Source: Paenibacillus sp. NEAU-GSW1 (GTDB lineage Bacteria > Bacillota > Bacilli > Paenibacillales > Paenibacillaceae). Taken from it: 64,000 nt of DNA. Within the stretch, counting starts at the first letter, position 1, and every line of letters starts with the position of its first letter. The notes under the pieces were generated by a model, which was given only the letters and a program-made list of their open reading frames with translations, made no database searches and was not told the DNA's origin. A program made the position numbers and the translations under genes. Shown here piece after piece: positions 45,012 through 55,171 of this stretch. The stretch is from assembly GCF_009737085.1 (NCBI RefSeq), contig NZ_WOVL01000025.1, forward strand, positions 18,043-82,042, read 5' to 3'.

Positions 45012-45524
45012 TTATCCTTTCAAGTTAGCTAAGTTGTAGAACATATTCGTAAGCCTTCCAGATTTATTCAATCGTTTGAATTCATATTTAAGATAGAATG
45101 CAACACAACTTTCAAACGACTCTAGAGTAAGAAAGTTACATCCGCTTAATTCAGATACCTGGATAGCTGTATCAAGTGCTTCAAAAAGCAGAGACTCACC
45201 GATTCCTCTATTTCTATATCTCTCATCAACTCCTAAATAGTGGAGTTTAATGGCAGGAACCATTCTTACGTCAACCACATTATCAATCTTGTGTTTTGTT
45301 CGCTGCCCATTACTAAGTTCCATAAGGTCGTTATGTAATGTAAAATACCCGATTAGATTTTGACTTTCGTCAAAATACAATCGGGTAACTGCACTATTCA
45401 TGTACTGCAGTTTTAATGCTTGCTCCTTTAGGAAGTTCTCTACGCTTATCTCGTCAGAACATTTAAAATTTCGTACTTCTTCCATATGTTCATCAGAAAT
45501 AACCTCACAAGTAAGCAGTTGCAT
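45012..45524 (-). CDS. GNAT acetyltransferase, possible toxin-type
   Basis: 170 residues. The N-terminus (EVRNFKCSDEISVENFLKEQ) and the order of elements (LIGYFTLHNDLMEL, then VPAIKLHYLGVDERYRNRGI with GESLLFEALDTAI) resemble the small GNATs of TacT-type toxin-antitoxin modules, which acetylate aminoacyl-tRNA. The acetyl-CoA loop YRNRGIGESL is intact. Its ATG directly abuts the stop of a 65-aa basic gene, as in operon-coded toxin-antitoxin pairs. An ordinary GNAT is the alternative. Confidence 0.72.
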   Translation of the reverse strand: MQLLTCEVISDEHMEEVRNFKCSDEISVENFLKEQALKLQYMNSAVTRLYFDESQNLIGYFTLHNDLMELSNGQRTKHKIDNVVDVRMVPAIKLHYLGVDERYRNRGIGESLLFEALDTAIQVSELSGCNFLTLESFESCVAFYLKYEFKRLNKSGRLTNMFYNLANLKG

Positions 45525-45722
45525 TTACCTTTTCGTCCTTTGCTCCCTATGCTTCCGCATCATCTCACGCATGCGGTCGTTTTCCTTATTATTCTTAGAT
45601 GGGCGCATCGCCTCATCAATAAAGTTCTGCATCTCACGTTCGTTTTTAAATTCAACCTTGGTTGCTCTAATGGGTTTGATCATACTAACCATCTTTGAAC
45701 GACCCCCTTTAGTGGAGTTCAT
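45525..45722 (-). CDS. Small basic protein coupled to the GNAT gene
   Basis: 65 residues from ATG at 45722 (MNSTKGGRSKMVSMIKPIRA), with GAGGTGAT upstream. The middle (FKNEREMQNFIDEAMRPSK) is helical and the tail is very basic (RMREMMRKHREQRTKR). The stop TAA is followed at once by the ATG of the GNAT gene, whose ribosome site lies inside this gene. It could be an antitoxin-like partner; no known antitoxin fold is recognised. Confidence 0.6.
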   Translation of the reverse strand: MNSTKGGRSKMVSMIKPIRATKVEFKNEREMQNFIDEAMRPSKNNKENDRMREMMRKHREQRTKR

Positions 45723-45855
45723 GTAAATCACCTCAAATGGTTATTATTCACATTTACCATTCAGGAAATTCACCTCTATGGCAAATATAACATAGGAAAA
45801 ATGTGTAAACAATAGCATTTCCCACGGAGATGAAAATTGTCTTTAGCAAATTACG

Positions 45856-45901
45856 AAAAAAAGAGGCTCGCGCAAGTTCGGAGAACTCATGCGAAACCTC
45901 T
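45856..45901 (-). terminator. Terminator of the groESL operon
   Basis: Imperfect long hairpin (AGAGG..TCGC..AGTTC / GAACT..GCGA..CCTCT) followed on the minus strand by seven T. It lies about 85 bases after the groEL stop and is the first good terminator. Confidence 0.8.
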
Positions 45902-45987
45902 AATTTCACTCGAACGTGGCCAAAATGTGACCATTTCGAGTAATCGAATCCCTGAAACCCTTATATATCAAGGGATTTCGGGGTTCC

Positions 45988-47673
<1,686 letters not shown>

Positions 47674-47693
47674 CTATATATCCCTAACGGGGC

Positions 47694-47975
47694 TTATCCA
47701 AAGATCGCGTGAATGTCGCTTTCCTTCATAATCAAATACTCTTTGCCTTCATATTTGATTTCTGTTCCCGCATATTTGGAGAAAAGAACGCGGTCGCCTT
47801 CTTTTACTTCAAGAGCAACACGAACGCCATCTTTCAACGTGCCGCTGCCAACAGCTACTACTTTGCCTTCTTGCGGTTTTTCTTTCGCCGAATCCGGCAG
47901 TACGATGCCGCTTGCAGTCGTCTCTTCTTTCGCGATCGGTTCGATCAGTACGCGTTCACCCAAAGGTTTGATCAT
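47694..47975 (-). CDS. groES: Co-chaperonin GroES
   Basis: 93 residues, full length ([20 protein letters not shown], then the mobile-loop region [18 protein letters not shown]). It caps the GroEL chamber. Transcription starts at the sigma-A promoter upstream and is repressed by HrcA at the CIRCE element in the leader. Confidence 0.98.
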   Translation of the reverse strand: MIKPLGERVLIEPIAKEETTASGIVLPDSAKEKPQEGKVVAVGSGTLKDGVRVALEVKEGDRVLFSKYAGTEIKYEGKEYLIMKESDIHAIFG

Positions 47976-48018
47976 TGAAAATAGCCTCCTTGAAAAAATT
48001 GTCGCATATTGTTTTTTA

Positions 48019-48045
48019 TTAGCACTCGAATGCGTGAAGTGCTAA
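48019..48045. promoter_or_regulatory. CIRCE element (HrcA operator)
   Basis: TTAGCACTC, nine bases, AAGTGCTAA: one base off the consensus TTAGCACTC-N9-GAGTGCTAA. It lies between the promoter and groES, the standard place for heat-shock control by HrcA. Confidence 0.95.
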
Positions 48046-48056
48046 CAACCATATTT

Positions 48057-48085
48057 ATCATACTCATTTTTCATATCAATTTCAA
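48057..48085 (-). promoter_or_regulatory. groESL promoter
   Basis: TTGAAA at 48085-48080 and TATGAT at 48062-48057, 17-bp spacing, about 12 bases upstream of CIRCE. Confidence 0.85.
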
Positions 48086-48143
48086 GTGCTTCATGGATGT
48101 TTACCTGTTAACCTCGCACCTTACCCATTATTGCCAATCTTTT

Positions 48144-48722
48144 TTACGATTCATCCCCATGCACGGCGATCATTTTTTCAACCTTAAAGGAATGTTGGAT
48201 TTGTTCTTCGCCCTTCTTTGTGTAAAAATCGGCAATGGCTGTGAATGCATACTCGCCTTCCGGCAACCCTTCGCCCTTGAGAAACTGCTCTATAAAAGCT
48301 TTGTTCACATCTTCTTCGCTATAAACCGCTTGCTTCACATAAGGAAATTCAAGCCACTCGCCCTTCTTCATTTCGGTTGTGAGGAGCGGCTGCTCCATTA
48401 CATAACCAATATCGATACCGCGCGTCTTCTCTGATACGCCGATCGCTACCGCATGCATGGAATGATAGATAAGCTCCGACTGTTTGTCACCGTCATACTT
48501 TAGCATCGCTTTAATACCAAGCGCTTCCCCCGTTGCGTAAGACGATTTAATCGTTTCCAGTCTCAATACAAACTCGCCGTACCGTCCCTCACTATAATTC
48601 GTTGTCGCCTTCTCCGTTTCGTTATTGACTGGCAGTTGTTCGCCTCCATCGGGAACATTTTCCGCCCCGCTGCATCCAGCAAGCGCCATTACGAAAACGA
48701 ATAGAAGGATTAGCTTCTTCAT
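48144..48722 (-). CDS. Lipoprotein of unknown function
   Basis: 192 residues from ATG at 48722 (MKKLILLFVFVMALAGCSG), with GGAGATG upstream. Lipobox LAGC predicts lipid anchoring at Cys16 or so. The mature part is beta-rich and contains EFVLRLETIKSSYATGEALG and ADFYTKKGEEQIQHSFKVEK, resembling Ig-like/intracellular protease inhibitor (BsuPI)-type folds, an uncertain match. Single gene near the groESL promoter. Confidence 0.8.
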   Translation of the reverse strand: MKKLILLFVFVMALAGCSGAENVPDGGEQLPVNNETEKATTNYSEGRYGEFVLRLETIKSSYATGEALGIKAMLKYDGDKQSELIYHSMHAVAIGVSEKTRGIDIGYVMEQPLLTTEMKKGEWLEFPYVKQAVYSEEDVNKAFIEQFLKGEGLPEGEYAFTAIADFYTKKGEEQIQHSFKVEKMIAVHGDES

Positions 48723-48771
48723 TCTGATCATCTCCTTGCATCTTTAGACGCAAGCCTCCCGCATATAGTTA

Positions 48772-48817
48772 CAGGCTCGGTCCCATGCATCCATTACGGA
48801 GCATGAAAACGAGCCTG
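48772..48817 (-). other. Hairpin between GH88 and lipoprotein genes
   Basis: CAGGCTCG / CGAGCCTG arms with a nested CATGC/GCATG pairing lie about 35 bases after the GH88 stop. No T-run follows, so only a weak terminator or RNA-stabilising structure. Confidence 0.4.
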
Positions 48818-48851
48818 CGAATATTGTTATCGATTTATTATGATTCCCGTT

Positions 48852-49985
48852 CTACCAGAAAGACAAACGACTGCCCCTCAGCTTTGCTAATCCTTCAACA
48901 AAAAAGTAGTCGCCGTAAATAAGCGGCACGTCCACATTTTGCTGCGCCGGAAAGTGGCTCGTCCCATGCAGCACGAGTCCCTCTTCCGCTTCATCGTTCC
49001 AAGCGCCGTAATTCTCATACAGCGAGCGCAATATCCGTTCGCCTGCTTGACGATAGAGCTCTGCTTCAGGCGCAGGCACGGCTTCGGCAATCGCCAGCAA
49101 ACCGCATGCCGCGCATGCTCCAGCCGATGAATCGCGATAAGGCGTCACAGCTTCAGGAATGCGGAAGTCCCATACAGGAACCGAATCCTCAGGCAAATTG
49201 GCAAAGAAGAAATGAGCCGCTCGTTTGGCAGCCTCCAGATAGCGAGCTTCGCCCGTATAACGATGGCTAAGCGCCATGCCATAAATGGCCCACGATGTGC
49301 CGCGCGACCATGCCGATTCCGGAGCATAACCTTGTCCCCCGTGCACCGTCAGCTTCTCGCCGGTTTCCGCATCGAACTCTACAATATGATTAATCGAACC
49401 GTCTGCCCGTACGAAATGCTCCAGCACCGTATCGGCGTGCGCCATCGCCAAATGCTTGTAACGCGGATCGCCAGTCGTCTCCGACGCCCAGTAAAGCAGC
49501 GGCAGATTCATCATGCAATCAATAATCGCAAGTCCTTCGTTGCGCTGTCCCTCGCCCCAAGGATTCCAAGCCCGGATATAGCGGCCCTTTACATTAAACC
49601 GCCCGCACAGCAAATTGGCCGCAAGCAGCGCCCGCCTGCGCGACTGCTCGTCGCCCAGCAGCTTATATCGCGCTACGCTTGTCAGCGTCCACATAAATCC
49701 GATATCGTGATCGAGCCGATCGTAGCCGATGATAACCTCATCCAGCTGACGCTCGCAATCCTCGGCTATTTCACGGTAACTATCGCTTTTTGATGCTTCA
49801 TCGCCATAAAGAAGCCACAACAGCCCCGGCCAAAATCCCGCCGTCCACCAATGCGCTGCCTCCATGACATAGCTTCCTTCAACGCTCGCATGCGGAAATC
49901 GTGCGCCGATCCGCGCACTCGTTCTCGTCACCTTGCGGTGCACCTGCCCCCATGCCTCATCTGCCCAAACTCCGTTCTCTATCAT
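48852..49985 (-). CDS. GH88 unsaturated glucuronyl hydrolase-like
   Basis: 377 residues from ATG at 49985 (MIENGVWADEAWGQVHRKV) with AAGGAGG upstream; the start overlaps the TetR stop (ATGA). Alpha/alpha barrel hydrolase: EAAHWWTAGFWPGLLWLLY, then LDHDIGFMWTL, and AIIDCMMNLPLLYWA, all typical of GH88. The catalytic aspartates are probably those in DHDIGF and in IDCMMN. It removes unsaturated uronic acids left by polysaccharide lyases. No signal peptide, so it acts in the cytoplasm on imported oligosaccharides. Confidence 0.88.
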   Translation of the reverse strand: MIENGVWADEAWGQVHRKVTRTSARIGARFPHASVEGSYVMEAAHWWTAGFWPGLLWLLYGDEASKSDSYREIAEDCERQLDEVIIGYDRLDHDIGFMWTLTSVARYKLLGDEQSRRRALLAANLLCGRFNVKGRYIRAWNPWGEGQRNEGLAIIDCMMNLPLLYWASETTGDPRYKHLAMAHADTVLEHFVRADGSINHIVEFDAETGEKLTVHGGQGYAPESAWSRGTSWAIYGMALSHRYTGEARYLEAAKRAAHFFFANLPEDSVPVWDFRIPEAVTPYRDSSAGACAACGLLAIAEAVPAPEAELYRQAGERILRSLYENYGAWNDEAEEGLVLHGTSHFPAQQNVDVPLIYGDYFFVEGLAKLRGSRLSFW

Positions 49986-50584
49986 CCTGCGTTTCCTCCT
50001 TCCTGAACTTGAAGCGCATTCATAATAAAAGTCGTATAATCCTCGATTAACTCCTGGACGGTTGGCCTCTCGCTGATCGCCGCACTCCAATAATCTTCCT
50101 GTCCCAAAAAAATGAGTATCCCGGTTATCGATATGAAGGTAGTGTCCAGCGAACGAAACCGAAAGACCCCCTGCTCTTTTCCCTTTTCGAGCCAATACCG
50201 CAGCATCCCCCACATCGGCATGATATACTTCTTGAGAATTTGCGTTCGTTGCGAGTTAAGCGTAATTTCCTGCTTAATGATACGAATGAGCTCTGGATCT
50301 CTGGTTCGAAATAGCGTCATTTCCCGGATAATGAGCTTGACGCCCTCCAACGGATCAAGATTGGGATCAACCGATGCAATCTCCTTATTAGGAAAAAAGT
50401 TTTCAAAAAGCGCGCAGAACAAATTTTCTTTCCCGCCAAAATGGTAGGAGACGAGCGCAACATTCGCGCTCGCCTCTTCGCAGATCTGCCTGACCCGTGT
50501 TCCATCAAAGCCTTGTTCGGCGAACAGCTTCTTGGCCGTCAGCAATATTCGCATTTTAATATCCATATTGTCCAAGCTGTTCAT
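49982..50584 (-). CDS. TetR-family repressor
   Basis: 200 residues. N-terminal TetR helix-turn-helix (ILLTAKKLFAEQGFDGTRVR, then ICEEASANVALVSYHFGGKE). The C-terminal ligand domain resembles CerR/YcfQ-like regulators (VKLIIREMTLFRTRDPELIR). It lies 37 bases after the permease gene and overlaps GH88. Tandem AAAC/GTTT-type palindromes at the operon promoter are its likely operators, so it should be autoregulated. Confidence 0.88.
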   Translation of the reverse strand: MNSLDNMDIKMRILLTAKKLFAEQGFDGTRVRQICEEASANVALVSYHFGGKENLFCALFENFFPNKEIASVDPNLDPLEGVKLIIREMTLFRTRDPELIRIIKQEITLNSQRTQILKKYIMPMWGMLRYWLEKGKEQGVFRFRSLDTTFISITGILIFLGQEDYWSAAISERPTVQELIEDYTTFIMNALQVQEGGNAG

Positions 50585-50621
50585 CCTTCTGCCCCCAAGG
50601 TTTGATTATTGGTCATCTCGT

Positions 50622-51788
50622 TCAGTTTTGGTTTGCCAAAGCCCCCGATAATTGTTGCGCCGCTTGGCGCTTTATCCCCACGGCCGCCGCGCTGATCACG
50701 CATGCAATTGCCGCGATCAATAGCAGTACCGAAACATCGCTGCCGATTCCTGGTCCGCCGAACAGAAGGTTCATTCCGCCTTCAACCGCATAGGTCGCCG
50801 GAAGCGCATTGCCAAGGCCTGTGAAAAAGTCCGACATCAGCTCGCGCGGCACAACTGCTCCCGAAGAAACAAGCTGAGCCGACAACAGCATAATGTTGAA
50901 CAGCATGCCTGCGATGCCGAAAATATACAGAAACATTTGCGACACAAACATAAAAGTAACCAGAACGACAAATTGGAATAGCCATAGCTCCAAAAACCCT
51001 TGTTCGATTTGGCCGCCGAAAGCGACTAGGAGCGACGCCCCTACAAGCGATACGAACACGGCTGCCGCAACATTTATTATGCTCCTCGCGCCAAAACGTT
51101 GCCAGCGTCCGACACTTGCGCTTAGCGCCATCGCCGATTGCTCGAGATTCATTCCCATAATCATCGCGCCTACATAAGAAGCCAAAACAAGCATCATCGG
51201 CACCATTTGATTGTTCATGCCGTCAACCTTGTTCGAAGATTGAATGTTCGCTTCAACTCTTTCAGAGAGCGATGACGCCGCAGCTGCAGCCTGCTCAGCC
51301 GGAACATTCGCTCCGCTAAGAGCTGCTTGAACGCCTGCCGTAACTGCTTGGCTGTTGATTTCAGCCGTCACTTGATTCGCCACTGTGCTCATAATGCTTT
51401 TAATTAATGCCGGATTTGACTCATTAATAAAATATTGGACCGCCGCTTTGCTCTCAGGCGATGAAGCCTTCTGCGTAAAATCTGCCGGCAAATAGATGAT
51501 CATCTGCAGCTCGCGTTCATTCAACAGCGTCTTCGCCTCATCTAAGCTCGATTGCTGCGACATCGCGAACGGCAAATTTTTCACAAGCCCTTCTGCGATC
51601 TGCTTGCCGGACTGCTGATCCTCATTCACGACAGCAATACGCAGCTGATCGGTACGATCTGTAACTCCATTATAGCCTGTCATCCAAATGACGGCGAAAA
51701 TAATTTGAAACATTAAAGCCGTAACAATGCCGGTAATTGTCGTCGGACGTTTCATGAACGCTTGAATTGCTTTTCCCACAAGATCCAC
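50622..51788 (-). CDS. YhgE/Pip- or ABC-2-type membrane protein
   Basis: 388 residues. One N-terminal span (GIVTALMFQIIFAVIWMTGY), a large extracytoplasmic domain (LRIAVVNEDQQSGKQIAEGL, ADFTQKASSPESKAAVQYFI), then five to six C-terminal spans. This is the layout of ABC-2/YhgE-Pip permeases that export drugs or envelope components. No ATPase gene is next to it. It is first in an operon with its TetR regulator, a common set-up for efflux pumps. Confidence 0.85.
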   Translation of the reverse strand: MDLVGKAIQAFMKRPTTITGIVTALMFQIIFAVIWMTGYNGVTDRTDQLRIAVVNEDQQSGKQIAEGLVKNLPFAMSQQSSLDEAKTLLNERELQMIIYLPADFTQKASSPESKAAVQYFINESNPALIKSIMSTVANQVTAEINSQAVTAGVQAALSGANVPAEQAAAAASSLSERVEANIQSSNKVDGMNNQMVPMMLVLASYVGAMIMGMNLEQSAMALSASVGRWQRFGARSIINVAAAVFVSLVGASLLVAFGGQIEQGFLELWLFQFVVLVTFMFVSQMFLYIFGIAGMLFNIMLLSAQLVSSGAVVPRELMSDFFTGLGNALPATYAVEGGMNLLFGGPGIGSDVSVLLLIAAIACVISAAAVGIKRQAAQQLSGALANQN

Positions 51789-51800
51789 TCCTTTTTCTCT

Positions 51801-51844
51801 TTAAACGAACGTTTTAAACATACGTTTAAAACAACTGTTTAAAA
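51801..51844. promoter_or_regulatory. Tandem TetR operators
   Basis: Four TTTAAA-type half-sites spaced by four bases. The central pair (51811-51832) is a perfect palindrome: arms GTTTTAAAC and GTTTAAAAC around ATAC. The array covers the region just downstream of, and touching, the -10 of the permease promoter. Confidence 0.75.
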
Positions 51845-51871
51845 TATATCCGAATTACCAGCCTCTGTCAA
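51843..51871 (-). promoter_or_regulatory. Promoter of the permease-TetR-GH88 operon
   Basis: TTGACA at 51871-51866 and TATATT at 51848-51843 with 17-bp spacing: a near-consensus sigma-A promoter. The operators lie right behind it. Confidence 0.88.
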
Positions 51872-51872
51872 C

Positions 51873-51907
51873 AACAAAAAAACCGTCCAATTTCAAAGGA
51901 CGGTTTC
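51873..51907 (-). terminator. Terminator after tatC
   Basis: AAACCGTCC / GGACGGTTT stem with 9-base loop, partly inside the last tatC codons, followed by a T-run on the minus strand. Confidence 0.88.
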
Positions 51908-52711
51908 TTCATTATATTCCGCTTCTCGTTTCATATCCGCTTCAAGCTGCTTTTTAAATACGGCGCCGGATAAAAATACGCTGAACTCATAGAGCAGGAT
52001 AAGCGGTATAGCGACGAGGACATCGGATATAAAATCCGGAGGCGTTACGAGCACGCCGATAAAAATCATTAGGAAATACGCAAACCGCCGCATTTTACGC
52101 AGACGAATCGGATTAAGCACGCGAATGGCCGTCAAAAACATAATGACTAGCGGAAGCTCGAACAAAAGTGAAATCGGAATTAGAATATTAAACATGAAGC
52201 TGAAATATTGCGTAATGCCGATCGTTTCCTCTAAATTCAAATTGGCGGCTACGCTCCTCGTAAAATGGAATGCGAGCGGAAATACGACAAAATACGAGAA
52301 AGCAAGGCCGACCAAAAACATAATTAGCGCAAACGGTATGTACTTCATCGTTGCCCGCTGCTCGTTCACGAGCAAAGCCGGCTTTACAAACGCCCACAGC
52401 TGATAGGCAGCAAAAGGAATCGCCAGTATAAGCGCAATAACAAACGCGAATTTCATATAAATGCCGATGCCGTCCCACAATGAGAAAGCATGCAGCGGCA
52501 AGCCGTTCGCAGGCTCCTGCTGCATCAAGAAATTATAGGCCGGCTTTGCAATGACAAGCCCTATAATCATGCCAAGTACGATGATGATGAGCATATATAT
52601 AATTCGTTTGCGCAGCTCGCCAAGATGCTCGAGCAAAGGCATCAGCCCTTCATCCTTCAGCCGAGCTCTGTCGAAGGACGCTTCTGCCGAATCGCGCTCG
52701 TTTTGTCCCAC
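51893..52711 (-). CDS. tatC: Twin-arginine translocase subunit TatC
   Basis: 272 residues from GTG at 52711, chosen because AAGGAG lies 9 bases upstream; a TTG eight codons earlier is poorer. Typical TatC: PLLEHLGELRKRIIYMLIII (LExxxELRxR motif), six membrane spans, and VTPPDFISDVLVAIPLILLY near the end. It is the signal-binding receptor of the Tat export system for folded proteins. It forms a unit with tatA directly upstream. Confidence 0.96.
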   Translation of the reverse strand: MGQNERDSAEASFDRARLKDEGLMPLLEHLGELRKRIIYMLIIIVLGMIIGLVIAKPAYNFLMQQEPANGLPLHAFSLWDGIGIYMKFAFVIALILAIPFAAYQLWAFVKPALLVNEQRATMKYIPFALIMFLVGLAFSYFVVFPLAFHFTRSVAANLNLEETIGITQYFSFMFNILIPISLLFELPLVIMFLTAIRVLNPIRLRKMRRFAYFLMIFIGVLVTPPDFISDVLVAIPLILLYEFSVFLSGAVFKKQLEADMKREAEYNEETVL

Positions 52712-52767
52712 AGATATAGTCTCCTTTAAGGTCAAATGATCCCTAATAGTTAAAAAAGCGGGCCCGG

Positions 52768-53007
52768 TTAGTCCGGAAGCCGCTTATTGTTCGAATCGTT
52801 GACGTCCGCTTGGATGACGTCGATTCTTTTGGTATCCTTGTTTTTATTGTCATCGTCGCCCATAATGTCCTTCGCGCCCGCTTTAAATTCTTTCAGCGTA
52901 CGACCGAAAGCGCGGCCAAGCTCAGGAAGCTTGTTTGGACCGAAAAGCAGCAAAGCGACAAGCACGAGCAGAATAATGCCCGTAGTACCAATACCTGACA
53001 TATTCAT
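52768..53007 (-). CDS. tatA: Twin-arginine translocase subunit TatA
   Basis: 79 residues (77 if the second ATG at 53001 is used; GAGGGGG fits both). One N-terminal span (GTTGIILLVLVALLLFGPNK) followed by the TatA hallmark FGPNKLPELGRAFGRTLKEF and a charged tail. It forms the Tat pore with TatC. The gene sits between the molybdenum cofactor genes and tatC, which fits export of Mo-cofactor enzymes by Tat. Confidence 0.95.
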   Translation of the reverse strand: MNMSGIGTTGIILLVLVALLLFGPNKLPELGRAFGRTLKEFKAGAKDIMGDDDNKNKDTKRIDVIQADVNDSNNKRLPD

Positions 53008-53046
53008 TTCCCCCTCATAAAATATAATTCCTATAATTCAATCTCA

Positions 53047-54111
53047 CTACGTAAGCAAACCGCCATACCCCATGCCGACAATATCGTCTTTCACAATAGG
53101 TTGACCGGCAAGAATGCGCGGCAGCAAAGCGTCAAATGATGTATATGGATCATGCATGACACAACCGGGCAAGCCCATAATCGGCACTTCGCCTATGTAA
53201 CCCATCAACAGCATGGATCCGGGCAGCATCGGTGTCCCGTAGCTGACAATTGTCGCTCCCGACGCTTTAATCGCACCCGGAGTCCGATCGTCAGGATCGA
53301 CCGACATCCCGCCTGTTACGAGTATCATATCATATTGCCGCTCAAGCAAGTAGTGTATTTCATTGACAATTGTTTGACGGTCGTCCGGGGCAAAACGCTG
53401 CTCGGCAATTTCGGAGCCAAACGCCTCTACTTTGCTCCTTACGGCAGGGCCAAACTTATCTTCGATACGTCCGCTGAACACTTCGCCGCCTGTTGTCAGC
53501 AAACCGATGCGCAGCTTGCGGAACGGCTCTACGCGAAGCGGCGAAAGCCCTCCGTTGGCGGTGCGATATTCATTGGCCAGTTTCTCTACCGCTTCTACCT
53601 TCTTCTTGTCGACAATAAGCGGTATAACCCTAGTTGCCGCTATCGATTTGCCGGCTTGCAGCACCGCATTTGTCTTGACGGTGGCGAGAGCAACTTCGCC
53701 AATATCGTTGATCGCTCGCACAACGGCCTCGTCAACATGCGCCAAGCCCAGCAGCTCCGACTTCAAATTGACCTTACCTTCATGCGGTTCGGTCAGCTTC
53801 AAACCGGAGCCGGCCAGCGCCTTTGCCATACGCTCGGCGGCATCGTCCTCATGCAGTTCATTTTCCCCAAGCTGCATCACGTAAATATGCTCTTTGCCGA
53901 TATCGAGCAAAAGAGGGATGTCCGCCTCAGTCACGATATGCCCTTTTTGAAACAGCCGGCCTTTAAATTGCCCCGGCAATATTTGCGTCAAATCATGGGC
54001 CAGCCGCAAGCCGATTGCGTCCTTCGCTTTTACTTCGCGCAGCACGGTGCCGCCTACTCGATGCACCGCACCTTCGATCGCTTCAAACGCTTCATTGTTC
54101 TCATTGCTCAT
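53047..54111 (-). CDS. MoeA/CinA-like molybdopterin-binding protein
   Basis: 354 residues. The C-terminal half holds a MoCF-biosynthesis/molybdopterin-binding fold (RIGLLTTGGEVFSGRIEDKF, MILVTGGMSVDPDDRTPGAI, PGSMLLMGYIGEVPIMGLPG). The N-terminal half (AKDAIGLRLAHDLTQILPGQ, FKGRLFQKGHIVTEADIPLL) resembles MoeA-type domains in reduced form. Probably takes part in molybdenum insertion or sensing; full MoeA is longer, so the exact step is open. It overlaps mogA by 4 nt. Confidence 0.82.
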   Translation of the reverse strand: MSNENNEAFEAIEGAVHRVGGTVLREVKAKDAIGLRLAHDLTQILPGQFKGRLFQKGHIVTEADIPLLLDIGKEHIYVMQLGENELHEDDAAERMAKALAGSGLKLTEPHEGKVNLKSELLGLAHVDEAVVRAINDIGEVALATVKTNAVLQAGKSIAATRVIPLIVDKKKVEAVEKLANEYRTANGGLSPLRVEPFRKLRIGLLTTGGEVFSGRIEDKFGPAVRSKVEAFGSEIAEQRFAPDDRQTIVNEIHYLLERQYDMILVTGGMSVDPDDRTPGAIKASGATIVSYGTPMLPGSMLLMGYIGEVPIMGLPGCVMHDPYTSFDALLPRILAGQPIVKDDIVGMGYGGLLT

Positions 54112-54605
54112 TCGTTGTGTTCCCCATATCTTCCGGATACGATATCAAGGGCATGGGGCAGCTGGTCCATGATCGCCATCAATCCCTCATGCACCCCTTT
54201 CGGGCTGCCAGGAAGGTTAATGATTAACGTTTGTCCGCGAATGCCGCATACGCCTCGCGACAGCATCGCTCTGCGAGTCTTCTGCAGCGCGCCGATTCGC
54301 ATCGCTTCAGCGATACCCGGAACGAGTCGATCGACAACCTTCAGCGTCGCTTCGGGCGTAACATCCCTTGCCGCCAATCCCGTTCCTCCAGTCGTCAGCA
54401 CTAAATCAGCCTGGTAATATTCCGTCATTTCAATAATTGCGGCCATAATTTCATCCTGCTCGTCCGGAACGATCCGGTAATCGACAACTTCCCCGCAGAG
54501 CTCCTCTTCCACAAGCTCGCGGATTACTTGCGCGCTCGTATCCTCGCGCTCCCCGCGCGATCCTTTGTCGCTTGCAGTCAATATCGCAACTTTCCACTGA
54601 ACCAT
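54108..54605 (-). CDS. mogA: MogA/MoaB-family molybdopterin adenylyltransferase
   Basis: 165 residues from ATG at 54605 (MVQWKVAILTASDKGSRGER), with GGGAGG 7 bases upstream. The molybdopterin-binding motif LVLTTGGTGLAARDVTPEAT is complete. It adenylates molybdopterin before metal insertion. It lies between moaC and the moeA-like gene in one operon. Confidence 0.92.
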   Translation of the reverse strand: MVQWKVAILTASDKGSRGEREDTSAQVIRELVEEELCGEVVDYRIVPDEQDEIMAAIIEMTEYYQADLVLTTGGTGLAARDVTPEATLKVVDRLVPGIAEAMRIGALQKTRRAMLSRGVCGIRGQTLIINLPGSPKGVHEGLMAIMDQLPHALDIVSGRYGEHNE

Positions 54606-54650
54606 ATTCATTCCTCCCATCCCCGGTTCTTTCTTGTATCTAGCCGAGCA

Positions 54651-55130
54651 TTATTGCCCGTTTCCAGCTTGGTAATCGCCGTTTTTTCCGCCTGTTTTTG
54701 AAATCAGGTAAGTCGGGCCGATGATCATATCCTTTTGCAGCGCCTTACACATATCGTACACTGTAAGCGCAGCAGCGGAGACTGCTGTTAATGCCTCCAT
54801 CTCGACTCCCGTTTTGCCGGTTGTTTTTACAGTTGCTTCTATATAAAGCTCGTCCGTACCGTTATCGTCAAACCGGACGTCGATGCCCGTTAACGGAAGC
54901 GGATGGCACATTGGAATCCAATCCGACGTTTTTTTGGCCGCCATTATAGCTGCAACTTGCGATACAGCAAGCACATCCCCCTTGCCAATCTTCCCTTCCT
55001 TAATCCGCACAAGCGTCTCCGCATGCATCGTTACCTTCGAACGGGCGACAGCGGTGCGCGACGTAATCTCCTTGTCGCTTACATCGACCATTTTCGCCCT
55101 GCCCTGCTCATTGAAATGCGTCAGTTCCAT
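54651..55130 (-). CDS. moaC: Cyclic pyranopterin monophosphate synthase MoaC
   Basis: 159 residues from ATG at 55130 ([20 protein letters not shown]), with AAGGAGG upstream. MoaC signatures: [14 protein letters not shown] and [20 protein letters not shown]. It performs the second half of the first Mo-cofactor step, forming cyclic pyranopterin monophosphate. Follows the formyl-THF ligase gene by 41 bases. Confidence 0.96.
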   Translation of the reverse strand: MELTHFNEQGRAKMVDVSDKEITSRTAVARSKVTMHAETLVRIKEGKIGKGDVLAVSQVAAIMAAKKTSDWIPMCHPLPLTGIDVRFDDNGTDELYIEATVKTTGKTGVEMEALTAVSAAALTVYDMCKALQKDMIIGPTYLISKTGGKNGDYQAGNGQ

Positions 55131-55171
55131 AACTGTCCCCTCCTTGCTGTTATTTGCTTCCATTCATCATG

